Counted from the stretch's first letter, positions 6,754 to 14,073 are shown. The stretch is 15,508 nt of DNA from Negativicoccus succinicivorans (GCF_018373335.1 NZ_JAHAHH010000024.1:1-15508); one strand, 5' to 3'. Translations and numbers: made by a program. Notes: a model not told the origin generated them from the sequence alone.

Positions 6754-7734
6754 CTACCGCCATTCCATACAAAGGCTGGCCCAGGTTAAGCCGGCACCAA
6801 ATCCCGCTAAGACGACCCGATCGCCGCTTTTAATTCGACCGGTATGCACCGCTTCATCCAACGCGATTGCAATCGATGCGCTGGACGTATTGCCGTAGCG
6901 ATCCAAATTTTCAAAAATGCGTTCTGCGGGTAAAGAGGTTTTCTTGGCTGCGGCTTGAATGATCCGCTCGTTCGCTTGATGCGGGATCAAAAGATCCACG
7001 TCATCATAGGTAAGACCGCATTTAGTAAGCACTCTTCCGGTAGATTCTCCGATAACGTTTACCGCAAATTTAAAGACATCTTTACCGTTCATGCGAATCG
7101 CCATTTTCCGGTCGGCGAGTTCCGGATGCAAATCACCATGAAAAGGTCCGCCGAAAATCCCCAGTGCGCCGCGCCCGGAGCCGTCCGATCCGAGATCGAT
7201 TCCGCCAATACCTCCGGTTGCCACTTCCCCTAAAACAACCGCTCCGGCGCCGTCACCGAAAAGCACACAGGTGTTTCGATCCGTCCAATCCACAAAGCGG
7301 CTCAATACTTCTGCGCCGACAACCAAAGCCTTCTGATATAAACCGGTAGCTAACATTTGACTTGCTACTGCAGTCGCATACACAAAACCGCTGCACCCGG
7401 CAGACAGGTCGAATGCGCCCGCCGCGGGAATCCCCAACATATCCTGTAAAGCGCAAGCTGTCGAAGGCGCGATAGTATCTTGCGTGCATGTCGCCACGAC
7501 CACAAGATCAATTTCCCCTACAGTAACACCGGCGTCCGCCATTGCTTTTTCTGCCGCTTTTTTCGCTAACGAGACAGTCGATGTTCCGGGTTCGGCAATT
7601 CTCCGTTCACGAATGCCCGTGCGTGTCCGAATCCATTCATCTGACGTGTCCACCATTTTTTCTAAATCCGCATTGGTAAGGATATGTTCCGGCACATACG
7701 AGCCGGTTCCTAAAATTCCGATCCGGCGCAACAT
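6754..7734 (-). CDS. fabH: 3-oxoacyl-[acyl-carrier-protein] synthase III
   Basis: FabH starts fatty-acid synthesis by condensing an acyl-CoA primer with malonyl-ACP. In the 326-residue form chosen here, the Cys-His-Asn triad is C114 in DLSAGCSGFVYA, H252 in LIPHQANERI and N282 in RYGNTSSAS. I prefer the ATG at 7734, one base after the plsX TAA (TAATATG), because the protein then starts MLRRIGILGTGSYVPEH and a GGAAAG lies a suitable distance upstream. An ATG at 7746 would add four residues, overlap plsX and lack a ribosome binding site. Whether the primer is acetyl-CoA or a branched acyl-CoA cannot be told from this sequence. Confidence 0.96.
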   Translation of the reverse strand: MLRRIGILGTGSYVPEHILTNADLEKMVDTSDEWIRTRTGIRERRIAEPGTSTVSLAKKAAEKAMADAGVTVGEIDLVVVATCTQDTIAPSTACALQDMLGIPAAGAFDLSAGCSGFVYATAVASQMLATGLYQKALVVGAEVLSRFVDWTDRNTCVLFGDGAGAVVLGEVATGGIGGIDLGSDGSGRGALGIFGGPFHGDLHPELADRKMAIRMNGKDVFKFAVNVIGESTGRVLTKCGLTYDDVDLLIPHQANERIIQAAAKKTSLPAERIFENLDRYGNTSSASIAIALDEAVHTGRIKSGDRVVLAGFGAGLTWASLCMEWR

Positions 7735-7735
7735 A

Positions 7736-8758
7736 TTACTTTCCATCCGTTGCGGCCACCGTTTCTAAAGCTGTTTTGATATGTTCTACCATTTCTGAAT
7801 CTGCAATATGTGACGCAAGCCGTACGGCATTTTGAATCGCCCTTGCCTTGGATGCACCGTGACAAATCACCAAACCGCCTTCCACTCCCAAAAGCGGTGC
7901 CCCGCCGTACTCCGCGTAATCTACTTTTTTCAACGCTTGCTTCAGCGCCGGCCGTAAAAGCCAACCGCCTAATTTAGCGCGCCAACCGTTTTTCATTACC
8001 GCATCTTTTAAAAGATGCATCATCATAGTGGCCATGCCTTCCGCAAATTTCAAAACGACATTGCCCGTAAAGCCGTCACACACAACGACATCGGCCACAC
8101 GTTTCGGAATATCCCGTCCTTCGACGTTGCCGATAAACCGGTAAACCGATTGTTCTTGCATCTGAGGATATACTTCCGTAACGACATTACTGCCTTTGAT
8201 CTCTTCGGTACCGATATTCAACAAACCGACGCGCGGCTCTACGACACCATATACTCGCTGCATAAACACATGCCCCAACAAAGCGTTCTGCAATAAATTT
8301 TCGGCACCCGGATTGGCGCTGGCCCCCGAATCAATCAAAAGCGTAGTGCCTCCATCCTGTGTCGGCAAAGGAGTTGCAATCGCCGGCCGACGAATTCCTT
8401 TGATACGCCCCAAGCCGAACAGACCTGCCGTTACCGCAGCCCCCGTTGAACCGGGCGCAACCAGCGCACCGCAATGCCCTTCTTTGACCAGCTTCGCGGC
8501 CACCACGATGGAGGCATCTTTTTTCTTACGATACGCCATCCCCGGATGTTCATCCATCCCGATGACTTGGCTTGCATGTTGAACTTTTACCAGGGGATCA
8601 TTTGCCATTCCTGCTGCTTTGACGAGAGGCAAAATCTGCGCCTCATCCCCGACGAGAACCACCGGAATCCGCCAGGATCGAACCGCATCCAACGCTCCGC
8701 GAACAATTTCCACGGGCGCGTAATCGCCACCCATTGCATCTACTGCTATTGCTTTCAT
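7736..8758 (-). CDS. plsX: Phosphate acyltransferase PlsX
   Basis: PlsX converts acyl-ACP to acyl-phosphate, the substrate of PlsY in phospholipid synthesis, and so links the fatty-acid pathway to membrane lipid. The 340-residue protein starts MKAIAVDAMGGDYAP, the family signature. Other conserved blocks are KKKDASIVVAA, APGSTGAAV, DSGASANP, NIGTEEIKGS, CDGFTGNVVLKFAEG and YAEYGGAPLLGV. It overlaps the fapR stop codon by four bases (ATGA, 8758-8755). The fapR-plsX pairing is common in Bacillota. Confidence 0.97.
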   Translation of the reverse strand: MKAIAVDAMGGDYAPVEIVRGALDAVRSWRIPVVLVGDEAQILPLVKAAGMANDPLVKVQHASQVIGMDEHPGMAYRKKKDASIVVAAKLVKEGHCGALVAPGSTGAAVTAGLFGLGRIKGIRRPAIATPLPTQDGGTTLLIDSGASANPGAENLLQNALLGHVFMQRVYGVVEPRVGLLNIGTEEIKGSNVVTEVYPQMQEQSVYRFIGNVEGRDIPKRVADVVVCDGFTGNVVLKFAEGMATMMMHLLKDAVMKNGWRAKLGGWLLRPALKQALKKVDYAEYGGAPLLGVEGGLVICHGASKARAIQNAVRLASHIADSEMVEHIKTALETVAATDGK

Positions 8759-9306
8759 AGTCGCACCTCAGAATATGATTTTAAAATAAATTTAGCTCGA
8801 AACACTTCGGCGCAATCACGTAAACATTTGGCCCAAACGTAATGTTCCGAACCTCGCTGACGCACAACCGTAAGTTTCCAAACAAGTGTGTCACCAACGC
8901 GCACCGGCACTTTATATTTAATGTTCCCGACACCGCATACCGCACTGGGTAAATCCAACACTTTGTCCCCCAAAGCCGTTGCCATCCCGTAAAGCGTCTG
9001 GGCCGGTACAAATCCTGTGGCATCGACCAGATGAGGCGTCACCGTCAACATCGATAACGCGGAGCGTTTGGAATTGTATTCCAATAATTTACCGTATACC
9101 GCTTTTTGCTCCGTCGGGGGTGTGTTTTTAGCAGCGGCTTTGCGTAGCCGCACGCGTACTTCCGGTATATCCAACGCGGTTCTGTCCAAACGAATCGTCG
9201 CCACCGAAACGCCCAAGCCGTCCGCTAAGTCTTCATCCGTCAAAAACGGTTGCTCGCGCAGCATGGTGACGATCTTCTCTCGTCGCTGGTCTCTGACTAA
9301 TTTCAT
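8755..9306 (-). CDS. fapR: Transcription factor FapR, repressor of fatty-acid and phospholipid genes
   Basis: FapR represses lipid-synthesis genes and is released by malonyl-CoA, so supply of the precursor switches the pathway on. The 183-residue protein has an N-terminal DeoR-type helix-turn-helix (about residues 6-55, with LADGLGVSVATIRLDR as the recognition part). A linker follows, then a C-terminal hot-dog domain (about 75-183, with LVDATGFVPAQTLYGMA). The length matches Bacillus FapR. AAAGGAG precedes the ATG at 9306. It is the first gene of the cluster and its promoter lies under a dyad, which suggests autoregulation. Confidence 0.93.
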   Translation of the reverse strand: MKLVRDQRREKIVTMLREQPFLTDEDLADGLGVSVATIRLDRTALDIPEVRVRLRKAAAKNTPPTEQKAVYGKLLEYNSKRSALSMLTVTPHLVDATGFVPAQTLYGMATALGDKVLDLPSAVCGVGNIKYKVPVRVGDTLVWKLTVVRQRGSEHYVWAKCLRDCAEVFRAKFILKSYSEVRL

Positions 9307-9324
9307 GGCGACTCCTTTCGCTAA

Positions 9325-9356
9325 ATTATCACTACATACTAATACCTAATGATAAT
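9325..9356 (-). promoter_or_regulatory. Candidate FapR operator (inverted repeat) upstream of fapR
   Basis: Two arms, ATTATCA (minus strand, 9356-9350) and TGATAAT (9331-9325), are perfect inverted copies. They extend to 9 of 10 matching bases and flank a 12-base centre that reads GGTATTAGTATG. The TTAGTA within it resembles one half of the FapR site known from Bacillus, but the matching TACTAA half is not present, so the site is not a clear Bacillus-type match. The dyad covers the spacer and -10 of the promoter proposed here, as expected for a repressor site. Confidence 0.5.
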
Positions 9357-9364
9357 TTTAACAA
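9336..9364 (-). promoter_or_regulatory. Candidate promoter of the fapR-plsX-fab operon
   Basis: TTGTTA (9364-9359), a 17-base spacer and TAGTAT (9341-9336) each match four of six consensus bases on the minus strand. An alternative is the extended -10 TGTTAAAAT just upstream in the same AT-rich stretch. Both lie between the rpsO terminator and the fapR ribosome binding site, in a 174-base gap that otherwise shows no gene. The choice between the two needs start-site data. Confidence 0.5.
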
Positions 9365-9445
9365 AAGTCACGTATCTCGCGCAACCAATCTGTGTAAATA
9401 TCATAAATTTCAAATATTTCTACAAAAAAATTATCTGCTTTTGTA

Positions 9446-9477
9446 AAATAAAAAGAAGCGGCTTTGCCGCTTCTTTT
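9446..9477 (-). terminator. Intrinsic terminator after rpsO, works in either direction
   Basis: A perfect 12-bp stem (AAAAGAAGCGGC at 9451-9462, GCCGCTTCTTTT at 9466-9477) closes a 3-base loop. On the minus strand it begins three bases after the rpsO TAA and ends in a T-rich tail (TTTTTATTTT). The symmetry also gives a U-run on the plus strand, although no plus-strand gene uses it here. Confidence 0.92.
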
Positions 9478-9480
9478 TTG

Positions 9481-9747
9481 TTATTTGCGCAAATTCAACT
9501 TGTCCAAGAGATTACGATAGCGTTCGATATCTTTACGACGCAGGTAATCCAACAAACCGCGACGCTGACCAACCAATTTCAACAGGCCGCGACGGGAATG
9601 ATGATCTTTCTTGTGCTCTTTCAAATGATCGGTCAGGTAGTTAATACGAGCCGTCAAGATCGCAATTTGCACTTCCGGAGAACCGGTGTCCGTATCGTGA
9701 ACGCGGTTTTCCTCGATAAGTTTCTGTTTCTGTTCCAAAGTCAACAT
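9481..9747 (-). CDS. rpsO: 30S ribosomal protein S15
   Basis: The 88-residue S15 binds the three-way junction of the 16S rRNA central domain early in 30S assembly. The conserved stretch DTGSPEVQIAILTARIN (about residues 19-35) and HKKDHHSRRGLLKLVGQRR (about 45-63) contain the rRNA-contacting residues. The length is standard for bacteria. AAGGAGG lies seven bases before the ATG. It is transcribed alone, with a promoter and leader upstream and a strong terminator at its end. The often linked pnp gene is not in the window. Confidence 0.99.
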   Translation of the reverse strand: MLTLEQKQKLIEENRVHDTDTGSPEVQIAILTARINYLTDHLKEHKKDHHSRRGLLKLVGQRRGLLDYLRRKDIERYRNLLDKLNLRK

Positions 9748-9774
9748 AGTAATTCCTCCTTGATTTCATCTGCG

Positions 9775-9817
9775 CTTTGCCAAGTATACCGTCGGAGATT
9801 CGGCCAACCGAGCAAAG
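9775..9817 (-). promoter_or_regulatory. Candidate S15 autoregulatory leader structure
   Basis: In the rpsO leader (minus strand) CUUUGC (9817-9812) pairs with GCAAAG (9780-9775). Inside it are a small hairpin CGG-UUGG-CCG (9810-9801) and a second weak one, CCGA pairing with UUGG with one G-U pair (about 9795-9779). It uses the G that begins GCAAAG, so the closing stem would shorten to CUUUG/CAAAG. Together they could form a three-way junction like the one S15 binds in 16S rRNA. S15 is known to control its own mRNA in several bacteria through unrelated leader folds. The stems are short, so this is a suggestion only. Confidence 0.3.
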
Positions 9818-9834
9818 TCGAAATTCACTTGTTA

Positions 9835-9863
9835 AGTTTACCTGAATTCAAGTGAAAAGTAAA
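9835..9863 (-). promoter_or_regulatory. Candidate rpsO promoter within an inverted repeat
   Basis: TTTACT (9863-9858), a 17-base spacer and TAAACT (9840-9835) each match four of six consensus bases on the minus strand. The start site would be near 9828, giving a leader of about 80 bases. An 8-bp inverted repeat, TTCACTTG at 9824-9831 and CAAGTGAA at 9849-9856, brackets the -10, with arms 17 bases apart. A second TATACT at about 9788-9783 lacks a usable -35. Confidence 0.45.
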
Positions 9864-9879
9864 GCTTTTATTTTCGTTT

Positions 9880-9905
9880 AAAAAATCACGGCAGCCCTTC
9901 CGCCA
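9880..9905 (-). terminator. Weak intrinsic terminator at the end of dat
   Basis: On the minus strand UGGCGG (9905-9900), loop AAGGG, and CUGCCG (9894-9889) can pair over six positions, two of them G-U. The dat TGA and a run of six U (9885-9880) follow. The stem includes the last dat codons. It is short, so termination may be incomplete. Confidence 0.4.
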
Positions 9906-10782
9906 TCAGACCTGCATACCGTTCCTGCAACGCTTTCGTGACCGGTCCGATCGTGCCGTCTCCCACCGTTTCTTTATCAATCTTCAGAACCGGAATAATG
10001 CCGTCGGTCGTGCTCGTATAGAATACTTCTTCCGCTTTCGCCAGATATTCCCGATCGATTTTACGCTCAATAACGGTGACGCCGCAACTCGGTGCTACTT
10101 TTGTAATGATCAGCTGGCGGGTGATACCTTTCAAAATCAAATCATCCGCGGGACGTGTCCACAAAATACCGTCACGTACCATGAAAACGTTCGAGCTGGT
10201 ACCTTCCATTAATTCATCGCCACGGAACTGGAACGCTTCCGCGCATTTTTTATGACGCGCTTTTTCCGCTCCCAGTACGTTGGGAATCAAATTCAAGCTT
10301 TTGATGTCGCAATGCTGCCAACGGATATCATCAATGGTAATAACTTTCGCACCGTTTTCCGCCAATTCCGCTTTGTGGGGATTATCCTCGTTGACGTACA
10401 TCAAAATATTGGGGGTAATACCTTCCGGGAACGCATGCACGCGCGGTGCGGTACCGCGGGTGATCTGCAGGTAAACGGAACCGTTTTGGATGCCGCTTTC
10501 TTCGACCAGAACATCGTGCAGCTCCGTCAACTCGTCCGGCGCGATCGTCGCCGGAATTTTCATGAGCCGCAGCGATCGGTAAAGACGATCGAGGTGGTAC
10601 GAAAGAGCAAAGCATTTACCATTATGCACTTTCGTCACTTCATAAACACCGTCACCGAAGTAATAGCCGCGATCAAGCGGACTGATTTTAACTTGGTCCA
10701 GTGTCGTATATTCATAGTTATAAAAAGCAATATCTTTTCTTTTTTTCATTTCAACCGGAGCGACTGTTTGTTCCACTTTCAT
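9886..10782 (-). CDS. dat: D-amino-acid aminotransferase (D-alanine aminotransferase)
   Basis: This PLP enzyme of fold type IV exchanges amino groups between D-alanine and 2-oxoglutarate, which can supply D-glutamate for peptidoglycan. K161 in DIRWQHCDIKSLNLIPNV is the PLP lysine. RGYYFGDGVYEV, TRGTAPRVHAFPE (R114 and H116 are the likely carboxylate-binding pair), ELMEGTSSNVF and LKGITRQLI are all conserved. These motifs, especially the CDIKSLN block, favour D-amino-acid over branched-chain aminotransferase. Against Bacillus enzymes there are roughly 15 extra residues at the N-terminus. The ATG at 10782 follows AGGAGG with no spacer. A GTG two codons later (10776) would have a six-base spacer, and an ATG at 10749 has only a weak site. 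Its ribosome binding site overlaps the bcp stop codon, so the two genes are co-translated. Confidence 0.9.
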   Translation of the reverse strand: MKVEQTVAPVEMKKRKDIAFYNYEYTTLDQVKISPLDRGYYFGDGVYEVTKVHNGKCFALSYHLDRLYRSLRLMKIPATIAPDELTELHDVLVEESGIQNGSVYLQITRGTAPRVHAFPEGITPNILMYVNEDNPHKAELAENGAKVITIDDIRWQHCDIKSLNLIPNVLGAEKARHKKCAEAFQFRGDELMEGTSSNVFMVRDGILWTRPADDLILKGITRQLIITKVAPSCGVTVIERKIDREYLAKAEEVFYTSTTDGIIPVLKIDKETVGDGTIGPVTKALQERYAGLMAEGLP

Positions 10783-10786
10783 CCTC

Positions 10787-11239
10787 CTAAGCTTGCAAAT
10801 CCTTAAGTATTTCCTGAATGTGAGTCGCGGGTTTTACGCCATGATAAATATGCGTAAGTACCCCTTGCTGATCCATAACAAAGGTCGAGCGGGCAATTTT
10901 TTCACCGGGATCTTCCGTTTGCAGCACGCCGAAATCGCGGCACATCTGCCCTTGGGGATCACTCAAGAGAGTAAATGCCAACTCTTCTTTCGCTTTGAAG
11001 TCCTGATGTGACCTTACATCATCGCGACTAATTCCGTATACGGCATAACCAAGCGTTTGGAAGTCTCCGATATAGCGCTGGAAATTTTGCGCTTCGAGAG
11101 TACAACCGGGTGTTTTATCCTTGGGATAAAAATACAAAATTACTTTTTGGCCCTTGAGGCTGTCTTTTGTTACCATTTGGCCATTATCGGCAAGTGCCGT
11201 AAACGCAGGTGCCGGTGCACCGACTTCTAAATTCGCCAT
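10787..11239 (-). CDS. bcp: Thiol peroxidase of the Bcp/PrxQ peroxiredoxin family
   Basis: This 150-residue protein reduces hydrogen peroxide and organic peroxides. The peroxidatic cysteine is C46 in YFYPKDKTPGCTLEA, with the family's preceding Pro-Gly. Many Bcp proteins have a resolving cysteine five residues later (TPGCTxEAC). Here that position is Q51. The only other cysteine is C100, in GQMCRDFGV, at a position not usual for resolution. It may therefore work as a one-cysteine enzyme or recycle through C100 or an external thiol. A GGGGTG ribosome binding site lies six bases before the ATG. The gene follows a perfect consensus promoter and heads a two-gene operon with dat. Confidence 0.93.
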   Translation of the reverse strand: MANLEVGAPAPAFTALADNGQMVTKDSLKGQKVILYFYPKDKTPGCTLEAQNFQRYIGDFQTLGYAVYGISRDDVRSHQDFKAKEELAFTLLSDPQGQMCRDFGVLQTEDPGEKIARSTFVMDQQGVLTHIYHGVKPATHIQEILKDLQA

Positions 11240-11278
11240 GATTTCACCCCATCTAATGTATAGTTACGGAATAAGTTT

Positions 11279-11307
11279 ATTATAAACAAGTGATATAAAC
11301 GTGTCAA
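11279..11307 (-). promoter_or_regulatory. Perfect consensus sigma-A promoter for bcp-dat
   Basis: TTGACA (11307-11302), a 17-base spacer and TATAAT (11284-11279) on the minus strand match consensus at all twelve positions. The start would be near 11272, about 33 bases before the bcp ATG. The -35 begins eight bases after the pyk stop, and I see no terminator between pyk and it. A promoter this good suggests strong constitutive expression unless a repressor acts. No operator-like repeat is evident around it. Confidence 0.88.
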
Positions 11308-11315
11308 AGTTTCGT

Positions 11316-13076
11316 TTACCTCGCATTGACGCAACCGCGATAAATAAAGCCGCGCGCCGCATCTACCGTCACTCGTTCACCGGTCAGAAGACGTGTCAAC
11401 GCCTGCTTCACTCCTACCACCGTCGGTTTTTTCCATTCCAGTCCGATCACGGCAGAGGGACTGGTCAATCCTTCTTCTACCGCGATAATGGCGCCGGCTT
11501 GCTGCACATAAGGCACGATATTTTCATCCATTGTGTCAACAACTAAAATATCGCCCGGCTGAAATACGGAAATATTTTGCGGCTTCGCCAAAACTATTTT
11601 TCCGGTAGCGGATCCGTTACCGACGCCCATTCCTTTCAAAAGGACCTGTCCTGCCACATGAACGCGAATCATATTAGTGGTGCCCTCTTTACCGGACGGA
11701 ACACCGGCAGTGATGACGACCAGATCACCATCATCAATGACACCGGCGCGCAATGCGGCAGCGACCGTCATATTGACCATCCTATCAGTGTTTTCAGTGG
11801 ATTCACCGATAATCGGCGTAACTCCCCAGTAAAGAGCTGCGCGGCGCAATGAACGCAAATGTGGGGATACCATAACAAGCGGACAGCCCGGGCGATATTT
11901 GGAAACCATGAGCGCTGTACGCCCCGATTCACTGGCCGTTAAAATGGCCTTGGCGTGCAAATTTTGCGCAATCGTTACCGTAGACTGACTGATGGCTTCC
12001 GTAGTCACCGCCATTTCATCCGGCAACGGCCGCGGACGTTGTTGGTACAGCGGGCTGCGTTCTGTATACTGCGCCACTTTGAACATGGTCTCGACTGCCG
12101 TCACCGGATATTTACCGTTCGCCGTTTCACCGCTGAGCATAATCGCATCGGTGCCGTCTAAAATCGCATTCGCAATATCGCTTGTCTCCGCACGAGTCGG
12201 CCGCGGATTGACAATCATCGATTCCAACATTTGGGTAGCCGTAATAACCGGTTTGCCCAGCCGATTACAAAGAGAAATCATTTCTTTTTGCAGCAGCGGC
12301 ACACGTTCCGGCGGAATTTCCACGCCCAAGTCGCCGCGCGCCACCATCATTCCATCTGCTTGCTGCATAATGGACGCTATATTGCGTAAGCCTTCTTCAT
12401 TTTCAATTTTAGCAATAACGCGAATATGGCTTCCGCCCGCTTGTTCGAGAAAGCGCTTAATCTCAACAATGTCATTCGCGCGTTGGATGAATGATGCCGC
12501 CACATAATCAACGTCTTTTGCGACGCCAAACAGCAGATCCTCTTTGTCGGCCTCGGAAAGCGCCGGCAATAACAACGGCAGCGAAGGACACGCTACTCGT
12601 TTCCGATCGCTGACAACGCCGGTATTTTCCACCACGGTCTTAATTTTGCCGGGTTTGACATCGGTAACCAGCAAACGAACCAAGCCGTCTGCCAACAGAA
12701 TCGGTTGCCCCGGTCGTGTCTGCCGCCATAATTCCGGATAGGAGACGGTAGCCTGATGTTCATTGCCGAGAACAGTTTCACTTAGCAAGCTAAATGACGT
12801 TCCTTGTACGAGTTCGGTCGAGCCTTCGGCAAAAAAGCCAAGTCGCATTTCCGGTCCTTTGGTGTCCAACATCAAAGCGACCGGTGTTTTTAATTTCTCC
12901 GCCGCTGCTTTAACGGCCTCCATACGCCGTCCCTGTTCTTCATTCGTACCATGCGAAAAGTTGAACCGCGCCACATTCATACCGGCCGCAATCATGCGTT
13001 CCAGTACTCCCGGTGCATCGGTACCCGGACCTACGGTACAAACGATCTTGGTACGTTTGGACATGACCGAATCCAT
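11316..13076 (-). CDS. pyk: Pyruvate kinase with C-terminal PEP-utilising-enzyme-like extension
   Basis: Pyruvate kinase makes ATP and pyruvate from ADP and phosphoenolpyruvate, the last step of glycolysis. The 586-residue protein has NVARFNFSHG (34-43), DTKGPEMRLG (71-80), K223 and E225 in IAKIENEEGL, D249 in VARGDLGVEIP, and the signature TATQMLESMI through NAILDGTDAIMLSGET. A C-terminal domain of about 100 residues (487-586, KIVLAKPQ onward) resembles the mobile domain of PEP-utilising enzymes, as in Bacillus and Geobacillus pyruvate kinase. There the motif reads GLTSH; here it is GLTSP (P540), so the histidine is replaced. The ATG at 13076 is preceded by GAGGAGG and is one base after the etfA TAA. 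An in-frame ATG at 13064 is less well served. Confidence 0.97.
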   Translation of the reverse strand: MDSVMSKRTKIVCTVGPGTDAPGVLERMIAAGMNVARFNFSHGTNEEQGRRMEAVKAAAEKLKTPVALMLDTKGPEMRLGFFAEGSTELVQGTSFSLLSETVLGNEHQATVSYPELWRQTRPGQPILLADGLVRLLVTDVKPGKIKTVVENTGVVSDRKRVACPSLPLLLPALSEADKEDLLFGVAKDVDYVAASFIQRANDIVEIKRFLEQAGGSHIRVIAKIENEEGLRNIASIMQQADGMMVARGDLGVEIPPERVPLLQKEMISLCNRLGKPVITATQMLESMIVNPRPTRAETSDIANAILDGTDAIMLSGETANGKYPVTAVETMFKVAQYTERSPLYQQRPRPLPDEMAVTTEAISQSTVTIAQNLHAKAILTASESGRTALMVSKYRPGCPLVMVSPHLRSLRRAALYWGVTPIIGESTENTDRMVNMTVAAALRAGVIDDGDLVVITAGVPSGKEGTTNMIRVHVAGQVLLKGMGVGNGSATGKIVLAKPQNISVFQPGDILVVDTMDENIVPYVQQAGAIIAVEEGLTSPSAVIGLEWKKPTVVGVKQALTRLLTGERVTVDAARGFIYRGCVNAR

Positions 13077-13077
13077 A

Positions 13078-14073
13078 TTAGTCCTCCTCGAGTTGCGCCA
13101 ACATTTCTTTTAAAACGATATGAACATCACCGACAATACCATAATCAGCGCGTTGAAAAATCGGAGCATTCGGGTCTTTATTGATTGCGATCACCATATC
13201 CGCGCCGCTGATTCCGGCAAGGTGCTGAATCGCACCGGAAATACCGAAAGCAAAATAAATTTTCGGGCCGACATTTTTGCCGGTTTGACCGACTTGATGA
13301 ATGGACGGTTCCCAACCGGCATCAACGGCCGCACGCGAAGCCGCGACAGTACCGCCCAACTTCCGAGCCAACGTGTGCAATTTTTGAAATGCTTCCGCCG
13401 ACCCCATACCGCGACCGCCGCTGATAATAATCTCCGCATCTTCGAGATTGACCTCTTCCTGCGGTACATGTTCGTAATCCGTACGAAGTGTACGAATGGT
13501 ACCTGCGGGGATTTCTACTGCTAATGTCTCAACACGCCCTTTTCGAGACGAATCCGGCGCCGGTTTCGGAAATACGTTCGGGCGCACCGTACCCATTTGC
13601 GGTCGGTGTTTCGGACAAATGATATCCGCTAAAATATTGCCTCCCAGCGCAGGACGCGTCCATGTCAACGAACGCGTTTCGGAATCCATCTTAATATCGG
13701 TGCAGTCGGCCACTACGCCGCATTGCAGTCGCGCCGAAAGGCGCGGTGCCAGATCTCGTCCGTTGTGGGTGGCTCCGATTAAAATCGCAGCGGGTTGGAC
13801 TTCACGGCACAGCTGCTCGAGTGCATAGGTGTATCCTTCTGTCGAATACTCTTTTAATTCGCTCGCCGTCAAATAATGCACCACGTCTGCACCGACCGCG
13901 ATGAGATCTTGCGTCAAGCCTTCTACATCTTTCCCGATGAGCACGGCATGAACTTCTTCCCCGCTCACTTCCGCCAATTCGTGTGCTTTACCGATCAGTT
14001 CCATGGTAACCGGTCGCAGCTTCCCTTCAAAATGCTCCGCGACAACATAAAGGTGATGTGCTTGTTCGTTCAT
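13078..14073 (-). CDS. etfA: Electron transfer flavoprotein, alpha subunit
   Basis: EtfA pairs with EtfB to pass electrons to or from flavin dehydrogenases. The 331-residue protein has the N-terminal adenine-nucleotide-binding-like domain and a C-terminal FAD domain (about 208-327). The FAD domain has SGGRGMGSAEAF, SRAAVDAGW, HQVGQTGKNVGP, YFAFGISGAIQHLAG and INKDPNAPIF. TRPALGGN with R140 is also present. AAGGAGG stands before the ATG, and the start overlaps the etfB stop as ATGA. No acyl-CoA dehydrogenase gene is in the window, so the partner is unknown. Whether it bifurcates electrons is discussed in the findings. Confidence 0.96.
   Translation of the reverse strand: MNEQAHHLYVVAEHFEGKLRPVTMELIGKAHELAEVSGEEVHAVLIGKDVEGLTQDLIAVGADVVHYLTASELKEYSTEGYTYALEQLCREVQPAAILIGATHNGRDLAPRLSARLQCGVVADCTDIKMDSETRSLTWTRPALGGNILADIICPKHRPQMGTVRPNVFPKPAPDSSRKGRVETLAVEIPAGTIRTLRTDYEHVPQEEVNLEDAEIIISGGRGMGSAEAFQKLHTLARKLGGTVAASRAAVDAGWEPSIHQVGQTGKNVGPKIYFAFGISGAIQHLAGISGADMVIAINKDPNAPIFQRADYGIVGDVHIVLKEMLAQLEED

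Noticed and set aside
9886..10782. Branched-chain aminotransferase (IlvE) as identity of dat
   Set aside because: The CDIKSLN lysine motif and the RGTAPRVHAFPE segment match D-amino-acid aminotransferases better.
10252..10806. Plus-strand open frame of 184 codons antisense to dat
   Set aside because: No ribosome binding site, no known motif, and dat is fully supported on the minus strand.
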